Source: Acidobacteriaceae bacterium
GTDB lineage: Bacteria; Acidobacteriota; Terriglobia; Terriglobales; Acidobacteriaceae
Reading direction: 5' to 3'
Length of the DNA stretch: 23,454 bases
Assembly (NCBI GenBank): GCA_003133425.1
Contig: PKXI01000367.1
Location: 1-23,454 of the forward strand
The notes under the pieces were generated by a model. The model searched no databases. It had not been told where the DNA came from and worked only from the letters and a program-made list of their open reading frames with translations. Below, in pieces: positions 6,595 to 14,134 of this stretch (positions are counted from its first letter, which is position 1; each line of letters begins with the position of its first letter). The translations under genes and the position numbers were made by a program.

Positions 6595-7950
6595 CTATTC
6601 CACTTGACCCACAATCAGGTCGCTAGGCCCAGGCAGCTTAATCCGGCTTACCTCGGTGAGCCCGGCAGCTTTCATCCAGGAGGTAAATTCCTGCTCGCTG
6701 TAGCTGGCACCGGCGTCGGTGCCGACGAGCATGTTCACTGAGAACAGTGCCGCGTGCAGCGGCCCGGTCTTGTCGAGATTGAGGATAAAGTCCTGAACCA
6801 CCAGTCGGCCGTTTGGCGCAAGTGCCTGACGGGCACGGCGCTAGACATCCAGATTCTGTTCCTCGGAAAACATATGGCAGATCGCGTTGAGCAAGATGAT
6901 GTCGTAGCCTGAGCCGAAATCATCACGCAGCATGTCTCCAGCGCGAAGGCTGACTTGCGCTGAGAAGCCGGCTTTGCTGACATATTCGCTCGTGAGCGGC
7001 ACTACCTCCGGTAGATCGAGTATCTCGCACTGCACATCGGGAGACGCCTTTGCGAACGCGATGGAGTAGGCACCAGAGCCCCCGCCCAGATCGAGGATGC
7101 GGCGAACACCAGCCGTGCCCAGGGCCTTCACTACAAGCGGGGCGCGATCCTTGGAGTTGCGCTGCATGCCGGCGATGAAGTTGTTCGTCCATTCGGGATT
7201 CCTGTCGCCGCTGACCGGAATGCGGGTTCCATGGCGTACCGCCTCGGTCAGTGTGCTCCAGCGATGCCAGATGTTTGCTGTATGCAGCAGGCCATCGCGC
7301 TGGTTGTCTTTCGCCCCTTGAATAAAGAAGCGTGCAGTCTCAGGCGTGTTCTTATATTCGTCACCGGTCTTCGCGAGCAGTCCGAGAGCGACGAGAGCGT
7401 TGAGCAGGATGCCTGCAGAGCGAGCATCCGCGTGGACCCGCGTCCCGATCTGTTCAGCATTGGCCCCGTCCCCGACGGCGGTAAAGATATCAAGCTCAAG
7501 CGCAGTGAGAATGCAACGGCTGGGCATGAAGCCGCGGGTCATATCATTGAGGCGGTCGGGCAGCGTTCCCGCTTTCTCGCGGGCAGCCATCGCTTGACGA
7601 AATTTTTCCCCATGTTCGATCGACATGGCTTTCATCGCAGAAGCATCGTTCCATATGAGACGATCGACGGGCTTGCCCTCGAGGAGATGCTGACTGACGA
7701 TCTCGCGTATATCGAACGCTTGTACACGCCGGTACCAGACCCCTTCCGGATAGACAACCATCACGGGGCCTTCATCGCACAGGCCCATGCAGCCACAGGT
7801 CGTGAGCTGCACATCGCCGCCAAAACCGTGTGCTTGTATCTCACGATCCAACTCATTGAGGACTGTGATCGACCCGTTGGCCGGGCATGAGGGTACGCCC
7901 TCTGGCTTTTGTTGCGTGCAGACGAAAAGATGAAAGCGGAACGGTTCCAT
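6595..7950 (-). pseudogene. [2Fe-2S] ferredoxin-O-methyltransferase fusion, interrupted by an in-frame TAG
   Basis: Residues 1-90 resemble a thioredoxin-like [2Fe-2S] ferredoxin with cysteines C11, C22, C54 and C58 (CGCMGLCDEG). Residues 110-369 are an AdoMet-dependent methyltransferase of the O-methyltransferase family 2 type: a winged-helix dimerisation region (ILTALELDIFTAVGDGANAE), SAM motif I DLGGGSGAYSIAFA at 287-300, and a histidine at 359 (NAICHMFSEEQN) where the family has its catalytic base. A TAG at 6841-6843 then stops translation. The same frame continues without a break as RRARQALAPNGRLVVQDFIL to a natural end at 6595, giving 451 codons in total. A Trp TGG to TAG change would explain it. 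The start ATG (7950) has GGAG 6 bases upstream. The truncated 369-aa protein lacks the last SAM-fold strands and is probably inactive unless the amber codon is read through. Confidence 0.82.
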
Positions 7951-8228
7951 CGCGGTCTCCGATCAAGAGTTCATGTTAACGCTTCAACTTGTTGCCCGGA
8001 CGCCACCTCTGTGAATCTCGGGTACCCCAAGGCAGCAACCACTCTGAACAGCGTCCCACCCGAAATCGACGAGAGCCAAAGGTGCGAAGAGAAAGGCTTG
8101 GACAGAGCTACGGGCGCCTGTTCGCTGTGGCGAGAACCGTTGCAGTCTGGATGGGTCCGGTCGCACATGGGAAACCTTGCCGCAAGCCGACTTCCCGAGA
8201 TTGATCCTTCCGCAGGGCTGACGAGAAT
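7951..8228. other. Intergenic stretch upstream of the fusion gene
   Basis: Several short frames cross this region on both strands, but none has a ribosome binding site with natural composition. It presumably carries the promoter of the ferredoxin-methyltransferase/HD unit. I could not pick a convincing -35/-10 pair. Confidence 0.3.
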
Positions 8229-8492
8229 TCACGGTTCATCGAGTCGAATACGCGCCGTAGAGCAATTACCGTTCAAACAACTCTGTTCCAAGTCGCACCG
8301 GCAGTTCATACTTCGAAGAGGGGCGAGTCCAAAAATGAATAGTAAGTCGAGAACATCAGAATCGAATCCTTCAATTGCAGCCTTTCCTTCAATTTGAGCC
8401 TTGACGCTGAACGTTCCGAAATAGATCGCAGGTGGCTGGAAATAACCTGTACTTGCCGCAGAATGAGTCCGGGCTAGCAGCCGTCTTTTCAT
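8229..8492 (-). CDS. Possible small hypothetical protein (87 aa)
   Basis: The ATG at 8490-8492 has a good GGGAGG site 8 bases upstream, the main reason to list it. The product (RTHSAASTGYFQPPAIYFGT near the start) matches no family I recognise and has mixed composition. It lies downstream of the TonB-receptor terminator on the same strand, so it would need its own promoter. It may be a real small gene, a remnant of a decayed one, or chance. Confidence 0.3.
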   Translation of the reverse strand: MKRRLLARTHSAASTGYFQPPAIYFGTFSVKAQIEGKAAIEGFDSDVLDLLFIFGLAPLRSMNCRCDLEQSCLNGNCSTARIRLDEP

Positions 8493-8524
8493 GAAAGAAG
8501 CCTCCCGGCGGTGCTGCTCATGGC

Positions 8525-8554
8525 GAGGGCGCGCCGATCTTCCGGCGCGCCCTC
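8525..8554 (-). terminator. Strong hairpin 3' of the TonB-receptor gene
   Basis: GAGGGCGCGCCG (8525-8536) and CGGCGCGCCCTC (8543-8554) form a perfect 12-bp GC-rich stem with a 6-base loop. It starts 33 bp beyond the receptor stop codon in the minus direction. The minus strand has an A-rich stretch before it, and the plus strand has a T-rich stretch after it (ACCTTCTTGCTGTTT). It therefore most resembles a plus-direction or bidirectional intrinsic terminator; for the minus-strand receptor it at least gives 3'-end protection. Confidence 0.65.
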
Positions 8555-8586
8555 ACCTTCTTGCTGTTTATTCGGTTTGTGCAGAC

Positions 8587-11484
8587 TTACTTTTGTTCGC
8601 GCGGTGACCAGCGGAAGCCGAAAGAGAAGGTGGGGTGGTAGTACTCGCGTTGAATGAAGTAAGGCTCCGTGCCGTCATAAAAGCCGAAGACCTCGTTGTT
8701 GAGGTTGAGGGCGGCGACGACCAGATGGAACCCGTGGTGAAGCGCATAGCTGCCCTGCGCGTCGATCTCCGTGTGGTTGAAGAAGTAAATGTCGCCGAGC
8801 GGACCGTTGATTCCGCCCGGCGTGCCGTCGGCGTACTGGTAAGCGAAGATGCTGGCCTGGTTGTAGGTAATGTCCATGTCCATCGACAGAGGGCCGCGGT
8901 TATAGGTGGGGCCGATATTAAAGATGTTCGGTGAGTTATCCAGCAGGCGCGGCTTATCGCTGCGCCCTGCGATGACGGCAGCCTGAGACCCGATATGGCT
9001 GTAGTTGGCGTTCATGCCCAAGCCACCAAGAACGCCGGGCAAGCTGGACCAATGTTGCAGGTACTGCAATTCGATGCCGCTGACCCAGGCACTCCCGGCG
9101 TTGATCGGTTGGGTGACGAGGTAAGTCCCAATCGGTCCGTTCGGCGGCTGGAAGTTGGGGACCGGGTGCTCCGTGCTCACGATCGGAAGTCCCAGGTGCT
9201 TGTAGAAATACCCGGCCGAGAGAACGCCGAAGGTCTTGAAGTAGTGATCGTAGAGAACGTCGATATCGTCGCCGGTTTCGGCCTTGAGGTTTGGATTGCC
9301 GAGTGTGGCCACGTACTTGTAGGCGCCGTTTCCGTTTTGGCTCCAATTGATCGGCTGCGCCAGGCTAGCCTCTTCGGGGCGGGAGACGCCCCGCGCGTAA
9401 ATCACGCGGAGGAAGCCGTTGGGGCCGGCGTTAAAGCGAATCGACGCGCTCGGCAGCAGGTCGATATAAGAGGCTGAGAACTTATTCGGCGAGGCGGCGC
9501 CGGTGTCGGCATTGAACGAAAGGTTGTGGATGCTGTCCGTCGTGAATTCGCCGCGCAGACCGAAGACCAGGCGAATGCCGCGCCCAAAGTCAGTCGTGTT
9601 CATCACGTAGAACGCAGGAATGTGCTCCACAATCCCGTAGTCCGAGCCATCCTCATACTGGTCGTTGGAATAGGTGAATTGGGTTGGATTCTGCTTAACG
9701 TAGGTTGCGACCGGGCCGTAAAAGGCGTTGTAGCCATCCTTATACGAACCGTTGTAGTAGCTCGGTTGCTTGAGGCTATTGGGGAAGGTGGTCATTGGGA
9801 CATTGCCGAGGGCGACGGCGTACGAGTAATACGTATCGGCGTACTCGTGCATGCTGCGGAACTTCGCGCCGTACTCGAAGGTGTTGTTTTTGCCGCCCAT
9901 GTGGAAGCGGAATGCGCCCGAACCCTCAAGCCCGATGTTGATCTGCTGGTTGTGGCCCGGTTCACGCTGCGTCTGGGTGAGCATGTAGTTCTGGGGGCTG
10001 TTGATCTCATCAAAGCATGTCGGGCTCCACTGCGGCAGGTGGGGGTCCGTGGTCGCGCCTTGGTTGAACTGGCACGAACTGGTGGCGAGGGTATCAGAGA
10101 AGTCGGCGCTGTCGAAAGGCTCATCGCCATAAAAGCCCGTCCCGATAGCGGCGCTCCACGAATACCACGTATTGTTGAACACGTGCGTGCCACTGAGCTG
10201 AACGTTGCCCGAATAAAGCAGGGCATTCTCAGCCTGGTTGTAGAAACTCGGAGGCGTATTGCAGGGCCCGGTGGTCGTCCCGTTAGCGGTGGGAGTACCG
10301 CTGCATCCACTGTTCCCCGGAAGCAGTAATTGGACGCCTGGCGTGTTGTCGTGGAGCGAATAAACAGTCTTGTCGCCGCTGTCGCGATAGCGCGAGTAGA
10401 GATAGCGGAGAAAGATCGCGGAGCCGGGCTTCAGGCGGAAATCGAGACTGCCGGCCACTCCCCAGCGGGGGCGGTGGAACTCGTACGTGCGAATGTCCTG
10501 GGCGTCAAACCAGGGTACGGTCTTGTTGTTGGAGAGGGTGGCCTCATCGGGGGTAGGCTCGGTGTCGTTGATGCCGGTACCCTCATAGGTATACTCGCCG
10601 CCGATAATGAAGCCGACCTTCTTGCTGGCTCCGAAGCGCCTGCCCCAGGTGCCGTAAGTATCTATGTTAGGACGGCCGTTTTCGATTGGTGTGAAGCCGC
10701 CCAGGACGCTGATCTGGTAGGTAGGGGTGTCGCTCGCGGTCTTGGTGATCAGATTCACTGACCCGCCAACGCCGTCGCCGTCCATGTTCGCCTGGAGAGT
10801 CTTGCTGACCTCGATCGAATCGACGATACCAGCGGGAATCGCGGAGAAATCAAATTCGCGGGTTCCCGCATCCTCCGAGGGCATGTTAAAGCCGTCGATC
10901 GTCGTGTTGTTCAGGCGGGGCTCGGTTCCGCGCACCTGCACAAACTGATCTTCGCCCTCGTTGCGCGTCAGGCTGACGCTGGGAAGGCGCCCGATCGCGT
11001 TGCCAAGGTTCGAGCTGGGTAGGCTCGTGATCGTCTGCACCGGCATTACTTGGAGGATGTTGTCGGCGGAGCGCTCTTCATTCACAGCCTCAACTTCCGC
11101 CGAAGCGCTTGCTGCAGACACCAGAACGGTCTCGTTTCCGGAGGCGACCTGGAGTTGCATATTCACAGTGGTCGACTCCCCAGCAGTCACGGTGACGGTT
11201 TTCGTCAGTTTCTGAAAGCCGATGTAGCTGACGGAAATCGTATAACTGCCGGGCTGCAGTCCACTGAAGAAAAAGCGGCCCTGCTGGTCGGTGGAAACAA
11301 GCATTCCGTTAGAGGGGATGGATATCTCGGCTCCTCTCAACACGGCGCTGCCCTGATCGGTCAGGGTTCCGGAAATGGATCCGGATTGGTTTTGGGCAGG
11401 CAATGGAGATCCAAGTCCGCAGAGCAATGCGGACAGACACAGCAAGAACGCCCGCGCGGAATGACCAATGGTTCTGTGCTTCAT
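8587..11484 (-). CDS. TonB-dependent outer-membrane receptor with N-terminal carboxypeptidase-regulatory-like domain
   Basis: This is a 965-aa outer-membrane active-transport receptor powered by TonB-ExbB-ExbD. Residues 1-30 are a Sec signal peptide (AFLLCLSALLCGLGSPLPA). Residues 34-112 form a beta-sandwich regulatory-like domain (SGSISGTLTDQGSAVLRGAE, GLQPGSYTISVSYIGFQKL), typical of Acidobacteriota and Bacteroidota receptors. The plug lies at about 140-249, with LPSVSLTRNEGEDQFVQVRG and DSIEVSKTLQANMDGDGVGG, resembling the Xanthomonas/Caulobacter-type receptors linked to carbohydrate uptake. The remainder is a large barrel with many aromatic/alternating strands, ending in the aromatic strand FSFGFRW near the C-terminus. 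The start has AAAGGAG 6-7 bases upstream. The substrate is unknown; plant or microbial oligosaccharides are the usual guess for this class. No partner genes lie next to it. A palindrome upstream suggests repressor control. Confidence 0.93.
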   Translation of the reverse strand: MKHRTIGHSARAFLLCLSALLCGLGSPLPAQNQSGSISGTLTDQGSAVLRGAEISIPSNGMLVSTDQQGRFFFSGLQPGSYTISVSYIGFQKLTKTVTVTAGESTTVNMQLQVASGNETVLVSAASASAEVEAVNEERSADNILQVMPVQTITSLPSSNLGNAIGRLPSVSLTRNEGEDQFVQVRGTEPRLNNTTIDGFNMPSEDAGTREFDFSAIPAGIVDSIEVSKTLQANMDGDGVGGSVNLITKTASDTPTYQISVLGGFTPIENGRPNIDTYGTWGRRFGASKKVGFIIGGEYTYEGTGINDTEPTPDEATLSNNKTVPWFDAQDIRTYEFHRPRWGVAGSLDFRLKPGSAIFLRYLYSRYRDSGDKTVYSLHDNTPGVQLLLPGNSGCSGTPTANGTTTGPCNTPPSFYNQAENALLYSGNVQLSGTHVFNNTWYSWSAAIGTGFYGDEPFDSADFSDTLATSSCQFNQGATTDPHLPQWSPTCFDEINSPQNYMLTQTQREPGHNQQINIGLEGSGAFRFHMGGKNNTFEYGAKFRSMHEYADTYYSYAVALGNVPMTTFPNSLKQPSYYNGSYKDGYNAFYGPVATYVKQNPTQFTYSNDQYEDGSDYGIVEHIPAFYVMNTTDFGRGIRLVFGLRGEFTTDSIHNLSFNADTGAASPNKFSASYIDLLPSASIRFNAGPNGFLRVIYARGVSRPEEASLAQPINWSQNGNGAYKYVATLGNPNLKAETGDDIDVLYDHYFKTFGVLSAGYFYKHLGLPIVSTEHPVPNFQPPNGPIGTYLVTQPINAGSAWVSGIELQYLQHWSSLPGVLGGLGMNANYSHIGSQAAVIAGRSDKPRLLDNSPNIFNIGPTYNRGPLSMDMDITYNQASIFAYQYADGTPGGINGPLGDIYFFNHTEIDAQGSYALHHGFHLVVAALNLNNEVFGFYDGTEPYFIQREYYHPTFSFGFRWSPREQK

Positions 11485-11583
11485 GACCTCTCCTTTGATT
11501 CGGTTGGGTATGTTTCTGGCCGGGAAAACCAGGACTGCAGGGGAAGAAACCGAATGATCAGACAGGCCCTTAAGGCACCCTAA

Positions 11584-11622
11584 TCGAATGCAGCGCGAAG
11601 ACTAACACACGTGTGCATTCGA
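11584..11622 (-). promoter_or_regulatory. Nested palindromes upstream of the TonB receptor, probable operator
   Basis: Two symmetric elements are nested. A 9-bp perfect inverted repeat TCGAATGCA (11584-11592) / TGCATTCGA (11614-11622) has a 21-bp spacer. A second, fully palindromic decamer CACACGTGTG (11606-11615) overlaps its right arm. They sit 100-140 bp before the receptor start. On the minus strand a weak -35-like TTGCGG lies directly before them and TTAGTC lies 17 bp further on, so a bound protein would cover a promoter there. CACACGTGTG has the style of a LacI/GntR-type operator. The promoter match is poor; the palindromes are certain. Confidence 0.5.
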
Positions 11623-12108
11623 CCGCAAGTACATATTTCATAGACTGACACCGCATAATGAGGCACACAGATATCATCTAGGCCGCTTTGCCCTTCATCC
11701 TGTGCCTGCCAAGCGAGGTGCGGAATCTACTTAAGACCGAACGAAAGGCCATTGAGCTGGAATTTCCGTTTTGCCTCCCGGTTGCGGAACAATATAACCT
11801 CAAGTCGCCTCCGCTCGCAATCCTCTTTGTATTTCTCCCGGGGCCAAGGCTCCGGTCGTGTCCGGCAGGACCTTTGCCGGGACCAAAAACCGAGATTTTC
11901 CCGATTTCGAAGCACTTCCTCGGACACCCCTCCCTCAACCTCCTTCGTCATCCAGATTGGTTTCGCCTTGCTGCCGCGCCTAGCCGTGCTGGGCGGACAT
12001 CGCGATCGCTACACCAACGCTGCGCCCTGATTCCAGTCGCACGAGCGCCGGGGTAATGCATCCTTGGAACCTATCGGCACTGTGGGAGGGATTCCGGCGT
12101 ACAGCCTG
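11623..12108. other. Gene-free stretch between the receptor upstream region and the IS
   Basis: I see no gene with a ribosome binding site and natural composition. Overlapping ORFs on both strands around 11680-12056 have mixed Arg/Ser/Pro-rich composition. A near-perfect hairpin is visible around 11858-11882 (GTCCGGCA and TGCCGGGAC flanking GGACCTT), which could be part of a structured RNA or a remnant repeat. The IS right after it may have inserted into or beside a decayed gene. Confidence 0.35.
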
Positions 12109-12133
12109 GAGAGCATGCAAAGTTGTGGGGTGG
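12109..12133 (+). repeat. Left terminal inverted repeat of the IS
   Basis: This 25-bp sequence starts GAGAGCATGCAAAG and ends GTGGGGTGG. It is the exact reverse complement of 13522-13546 and abuts the transposase stop codon at 12134-12136. Confidence 0.93.
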
Positions 12134-13507
12134 TCAAGCGGCGGCAGCAGGCTGGAGTAGGTCTACGAACGGCCTAAAGCCTCGGTGCCAATGCCGGAAG
12201 GCATCTTCCAATGTGGCGTTGAGCACATGAACGCGAACGTCCAGGAAAGGCTGGATGGTGTGCCGGTTCCATCTCATCTGCTGCTTCTTTGCCATGCGCT
12301 TCGCGATTATTTCGTTGACTGCCGATTCGACAAAGCCCGTCGAGATCCGCAACCGATCACGGTAACGACTCCCGTAATTGGGCATAGAATCAGAGTTCGA
12401 TTCCAGGTAGCGAATCAGATTGAGAAGCGCGCCGGCCATCTTTCTGAGTGGGAGAATATGCTGGAAGCATTGAGCCCACGACCAGTGTTCGAGGTGTACA
12501 AGGCCGGCGATGCCCCGTTTTGTGTACCCGTTCCAGAAGCGCCATTTGGCGCGCTCAAGTTGGGCGAGTGCATGGGCACGGACTGCTCCATCGGCGGTGG
12601 CATTTATGCCCTTGGCAAGTTGCTTGAGATTCTGAAACTTCATGCTGACGTGAAACCAGTCCAGCACATGCTCAGCTTGCGGTGCCAACTCGCGATGAAT
12701 CGTTCGCAGACCAGCATCGCCATCGGTAAGTACGGTGACCAAGGTGCTGTCGTTTGCTCCACACCGGCGAAGCGCGAGGCTCGCGGAACTGAGCGCTGCA
12801 GAGCCTCCGCTGTGTACGAAGGCAAAACGCGTTGCAATGCCCTCGTCATCGAGCACCTTGCCTGCAATGACCTCGAAATTGCGCTCCGGTCGAGGATGAC
12901 GGGATCTCACGTATCCACCATCCATGCCGACAATGACTTCTTCGCATGGAGTCTTCCTCATGGGTATAGCCAGGGCCTCCGCCGATCTTTTAAGCCTCTT
13001 TCCGACCTTGATGGTCCGGTTGCGCACCGTGTTCGGCGTTATCTGTGCGGATAGTGGTAGGAGTTCGCCAAGGAAGTCAGCCACCCTCCCGAACGGCAAT
13101 AAAGCAGCCAGTTTGGCCGTAAGATACCTCAATTCAGGCGTGGTCGGATCCTGATTCGTGAATACCGTCGAGAAGCTGCTCTGCTGCAAGCCCGCGCAAG
13201 AACATCCACGCAGGCGGCGGATGCGCATGCCGACGTTACCGTAAACAGATCGAAGAGTGGAGTGGTAGTAGCCCTTCGTGCGGAATGCTCTTCCGCATCC
13301 CTGACACCGGTGAATGCTGACCCCGTGATGTTGAACCTGCGCTGTGACCATCTGTTGCTGCAGGCCAGCCAAGATTGCTTTGCCCTCGCCTATCGTCAAT
13401 CCCACGGTGGCCGGAGAGAACTCCTCTATACGCTCAATCGTGGCAACCTCGTGTTCGGTGGGTATGCCCGGAACCACCTCAGCAACCAGCTTCAATGTCC
13501 ATTTCAT
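12134..13507 (-). CDS. ISKra4-family transposase
   Basis: The protein is about 457 aa from the ATG at 13505-13507; a TTG two codons upstream (13513) is an alternative. An N-terminal zinc-ribbon-like cysteine set is visible: HRCQGCGRAF, then CSCAG about 30 residues later. The DDE catalytic core shows IVGMDGGYVRSRHPRPERNF (D near 196), VLTDGDAGLRTIHREL (D near 262-264) and ISTGFVESAVNEIIAKRM (E near 394), with LDWFHVSMKFQ between the second and third as expected for the ISKra4 family. The ORF is full length with no internal stops. The ribosome binding site is weak (AAGCTTTGGGT), normal for transposases. Confidence 0.92.
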   Translation of the reverse strand: MKWTLKLVAEVVPGIPTEHEVATIERIEEFSPATVGLTIGEGKAILAGLQQQMVTAQVQHHGVSIHRCQGCGRAFRTKGYYHSTLRSVYGNVGMRIRRLRGCSCAGLQQSSFSTVFTNQDPTTPELRYLTAKLAALLPFGRVADFLGELLPLSAQITPNTVRNRTIKVGKRLKRSAEALAIPMRKTPCEEVIVGMDGGYVRSRHPRPERNFEVIAGKVLDDEGIATRFAFVHSGGSAALSSASLALRRCGANDSTLVTVLTDGDAGLRTIHRELAPQAEHVLDWFHVSMKFQNLKQLAKGINATADGAVRAHALAQLERAKWRFWNGYTKRGIAGLVHLEHWSWAQCFQHILPLRKMAGALLNLIRYLESNSDSMPNYGSRYRDRLRISTGFVESAVNEIIAKRMAKKQQMRWNRHTIQPFLDVRVHVLNATLEDAFRHWHRGFRPFVDLLQPAAAA

Positions 13508-13521
13508 ACCCAAAGCTTACG

Positions 13522-13546
13522 CCACCCCACAACTTTGCATGCTCTC
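13522..13546 (-). repeat. Right terminal inverted repeat of the IS
   Basis: This 25-bp sequence is the perfect reverse complement of 12109-12133. It lies just upstream of the transposase start, so it may contribute promoter elements to the gene. Confidence 0.93.
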
Positions 13547-13576
13547 TATATGGGGCATTGGAATGGACGATGAAAG

Positions 13577-13999
13577 TCATCCAGCTCGTTCCTCTGCTTC
13601 GTCGGAATTGCCGAAGACCTCTTCTCGGATGATCCTTTCGGTCGCCTCATTCAGGTACTCGTCGAGAGCCTTCTTGATCTCGAGAAATTCAGGCCAGAGA
13701 GTGTTGTCGATGAATGACCTTGGCGCCCGCAGGGTAACCGTCGAGTGGCGCTGGCGCGGGTATCGGTAGGGTTTCAGCCCGTAGCGGCGGCACAACGCGG
13801 TGAACAGGCGCCTGTTCCAACGATCAACTAGCTTGAATTGCGTTTCGACGAGTTGTTCAGTTTGTTCTGCTGCGGCAAGGGCCTTTCGCACCCTGTCGAT
13901 CGCCGCTGCTGCCGCGTCGCGCTCCCCCACGGTAGTGGCGCCCTCGAAGAGTGCGGAGATCTTGCGCAACTTCTGGCGGAGTTCCTGCTCAGTGGTCAT
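13577..13999 (-). CDS. Conserved-looking hypothetical protein (140 aa)
   Basis: The product is soluble and helical. Residues 1-45 (LRKISALFEGATTVGERDAA) weakly resemble the N-terminal helix pair of DUF2786 proteins. The middle has a conserved-looking patch (RRLFTALCRRYGLKPYRYPR, then HSTVTLRAPRSF), and the C-terminus is a long helix (FLEIKKALDEYLNEATERII). The start ATG is at 13999; its ribosome binding site is poor. It follows the Fic gene with a 135-bp gap and is immediately followed by the IS right end 30 bp beyond its stop. I do not recognise a function. The position next to Fic invites a partner role, but Fic proteins of this class carry their own inhibitory helix and need no separate antitoxin. 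Confidence 0.6.
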   Translation of the reverse strand: MTTEQELRQKLRKISALFEGATTVGERDAAAAAIDRVRKALAAAEQTEQLVETQFKLVDRWNRRLFTALCRRYGLKPYRYPRQRHSTVTLRAPRSFIDNTLWPEFLEIKKALDEYLNEATERIIREEVFGNSDEAEERAG

Positions 14000-14134
14000 C
14001 AGAATCGTTCGCTCGCTGAATTAGGATGCTGCTTCCTTGTTGCGTACAAGAATAGTGGATACTGCATGTCGATTGCGGAGCCGAAGCCTCTCTTGAACGA
14101 CAGGCAAGCAGACCATGGAGCTGGGCGGAAGCCT

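Larger units (their letters stand above)
12109..13546 (-). mobile_element. Intact ISKra4-like insertion sequence, 1438 bp
   Basis: A single transposase gene fills the element. The ends are perfect 25-bp inverted repeats: GAGAGCATGC... at 12109 on the left and ...GCATGCTCTC ending at 13546 on the right. The transposase stop codon begins immediately inside the left repeat, and its start lies 15 bp inside the right repeat. The flanks (CAGCCTG before, TATATGG after) show no direct duplication that I can see. Intact termini and an uninterrupted ORF suggest recent or active insertion. Confidence 0.9.

Noticed and set aside
6035..6607. 190-aa plus-strand ORF over the HD gene
   Set aside because: The opposite strand carries HD-family ligand residues and is coupled to the upstream gene; the plus ORF has no ribosome binding site or motif.
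9526..10329. 267-aa plus-strand ORF inside the TonB-receptor gene
   Set aside because: It is antisense to a clear, full-length receptor and rich in Val/Arg/Glu as expected for an antisense frame of beta-barrel codons; no ribosome binding site or domain.
12185..13054. 289-aa plus-strand ORF inside the transposase gene
   Set aside because: The minus strand encodes a complete ISKra4 transposase with all catalytic residues; the plus ORF is its shadow.
12100..13556. Target-site duplication flanking the IS
   Set aside because: The flanks CAGCCTG and TATATGG share no direct repeat beyond chance.
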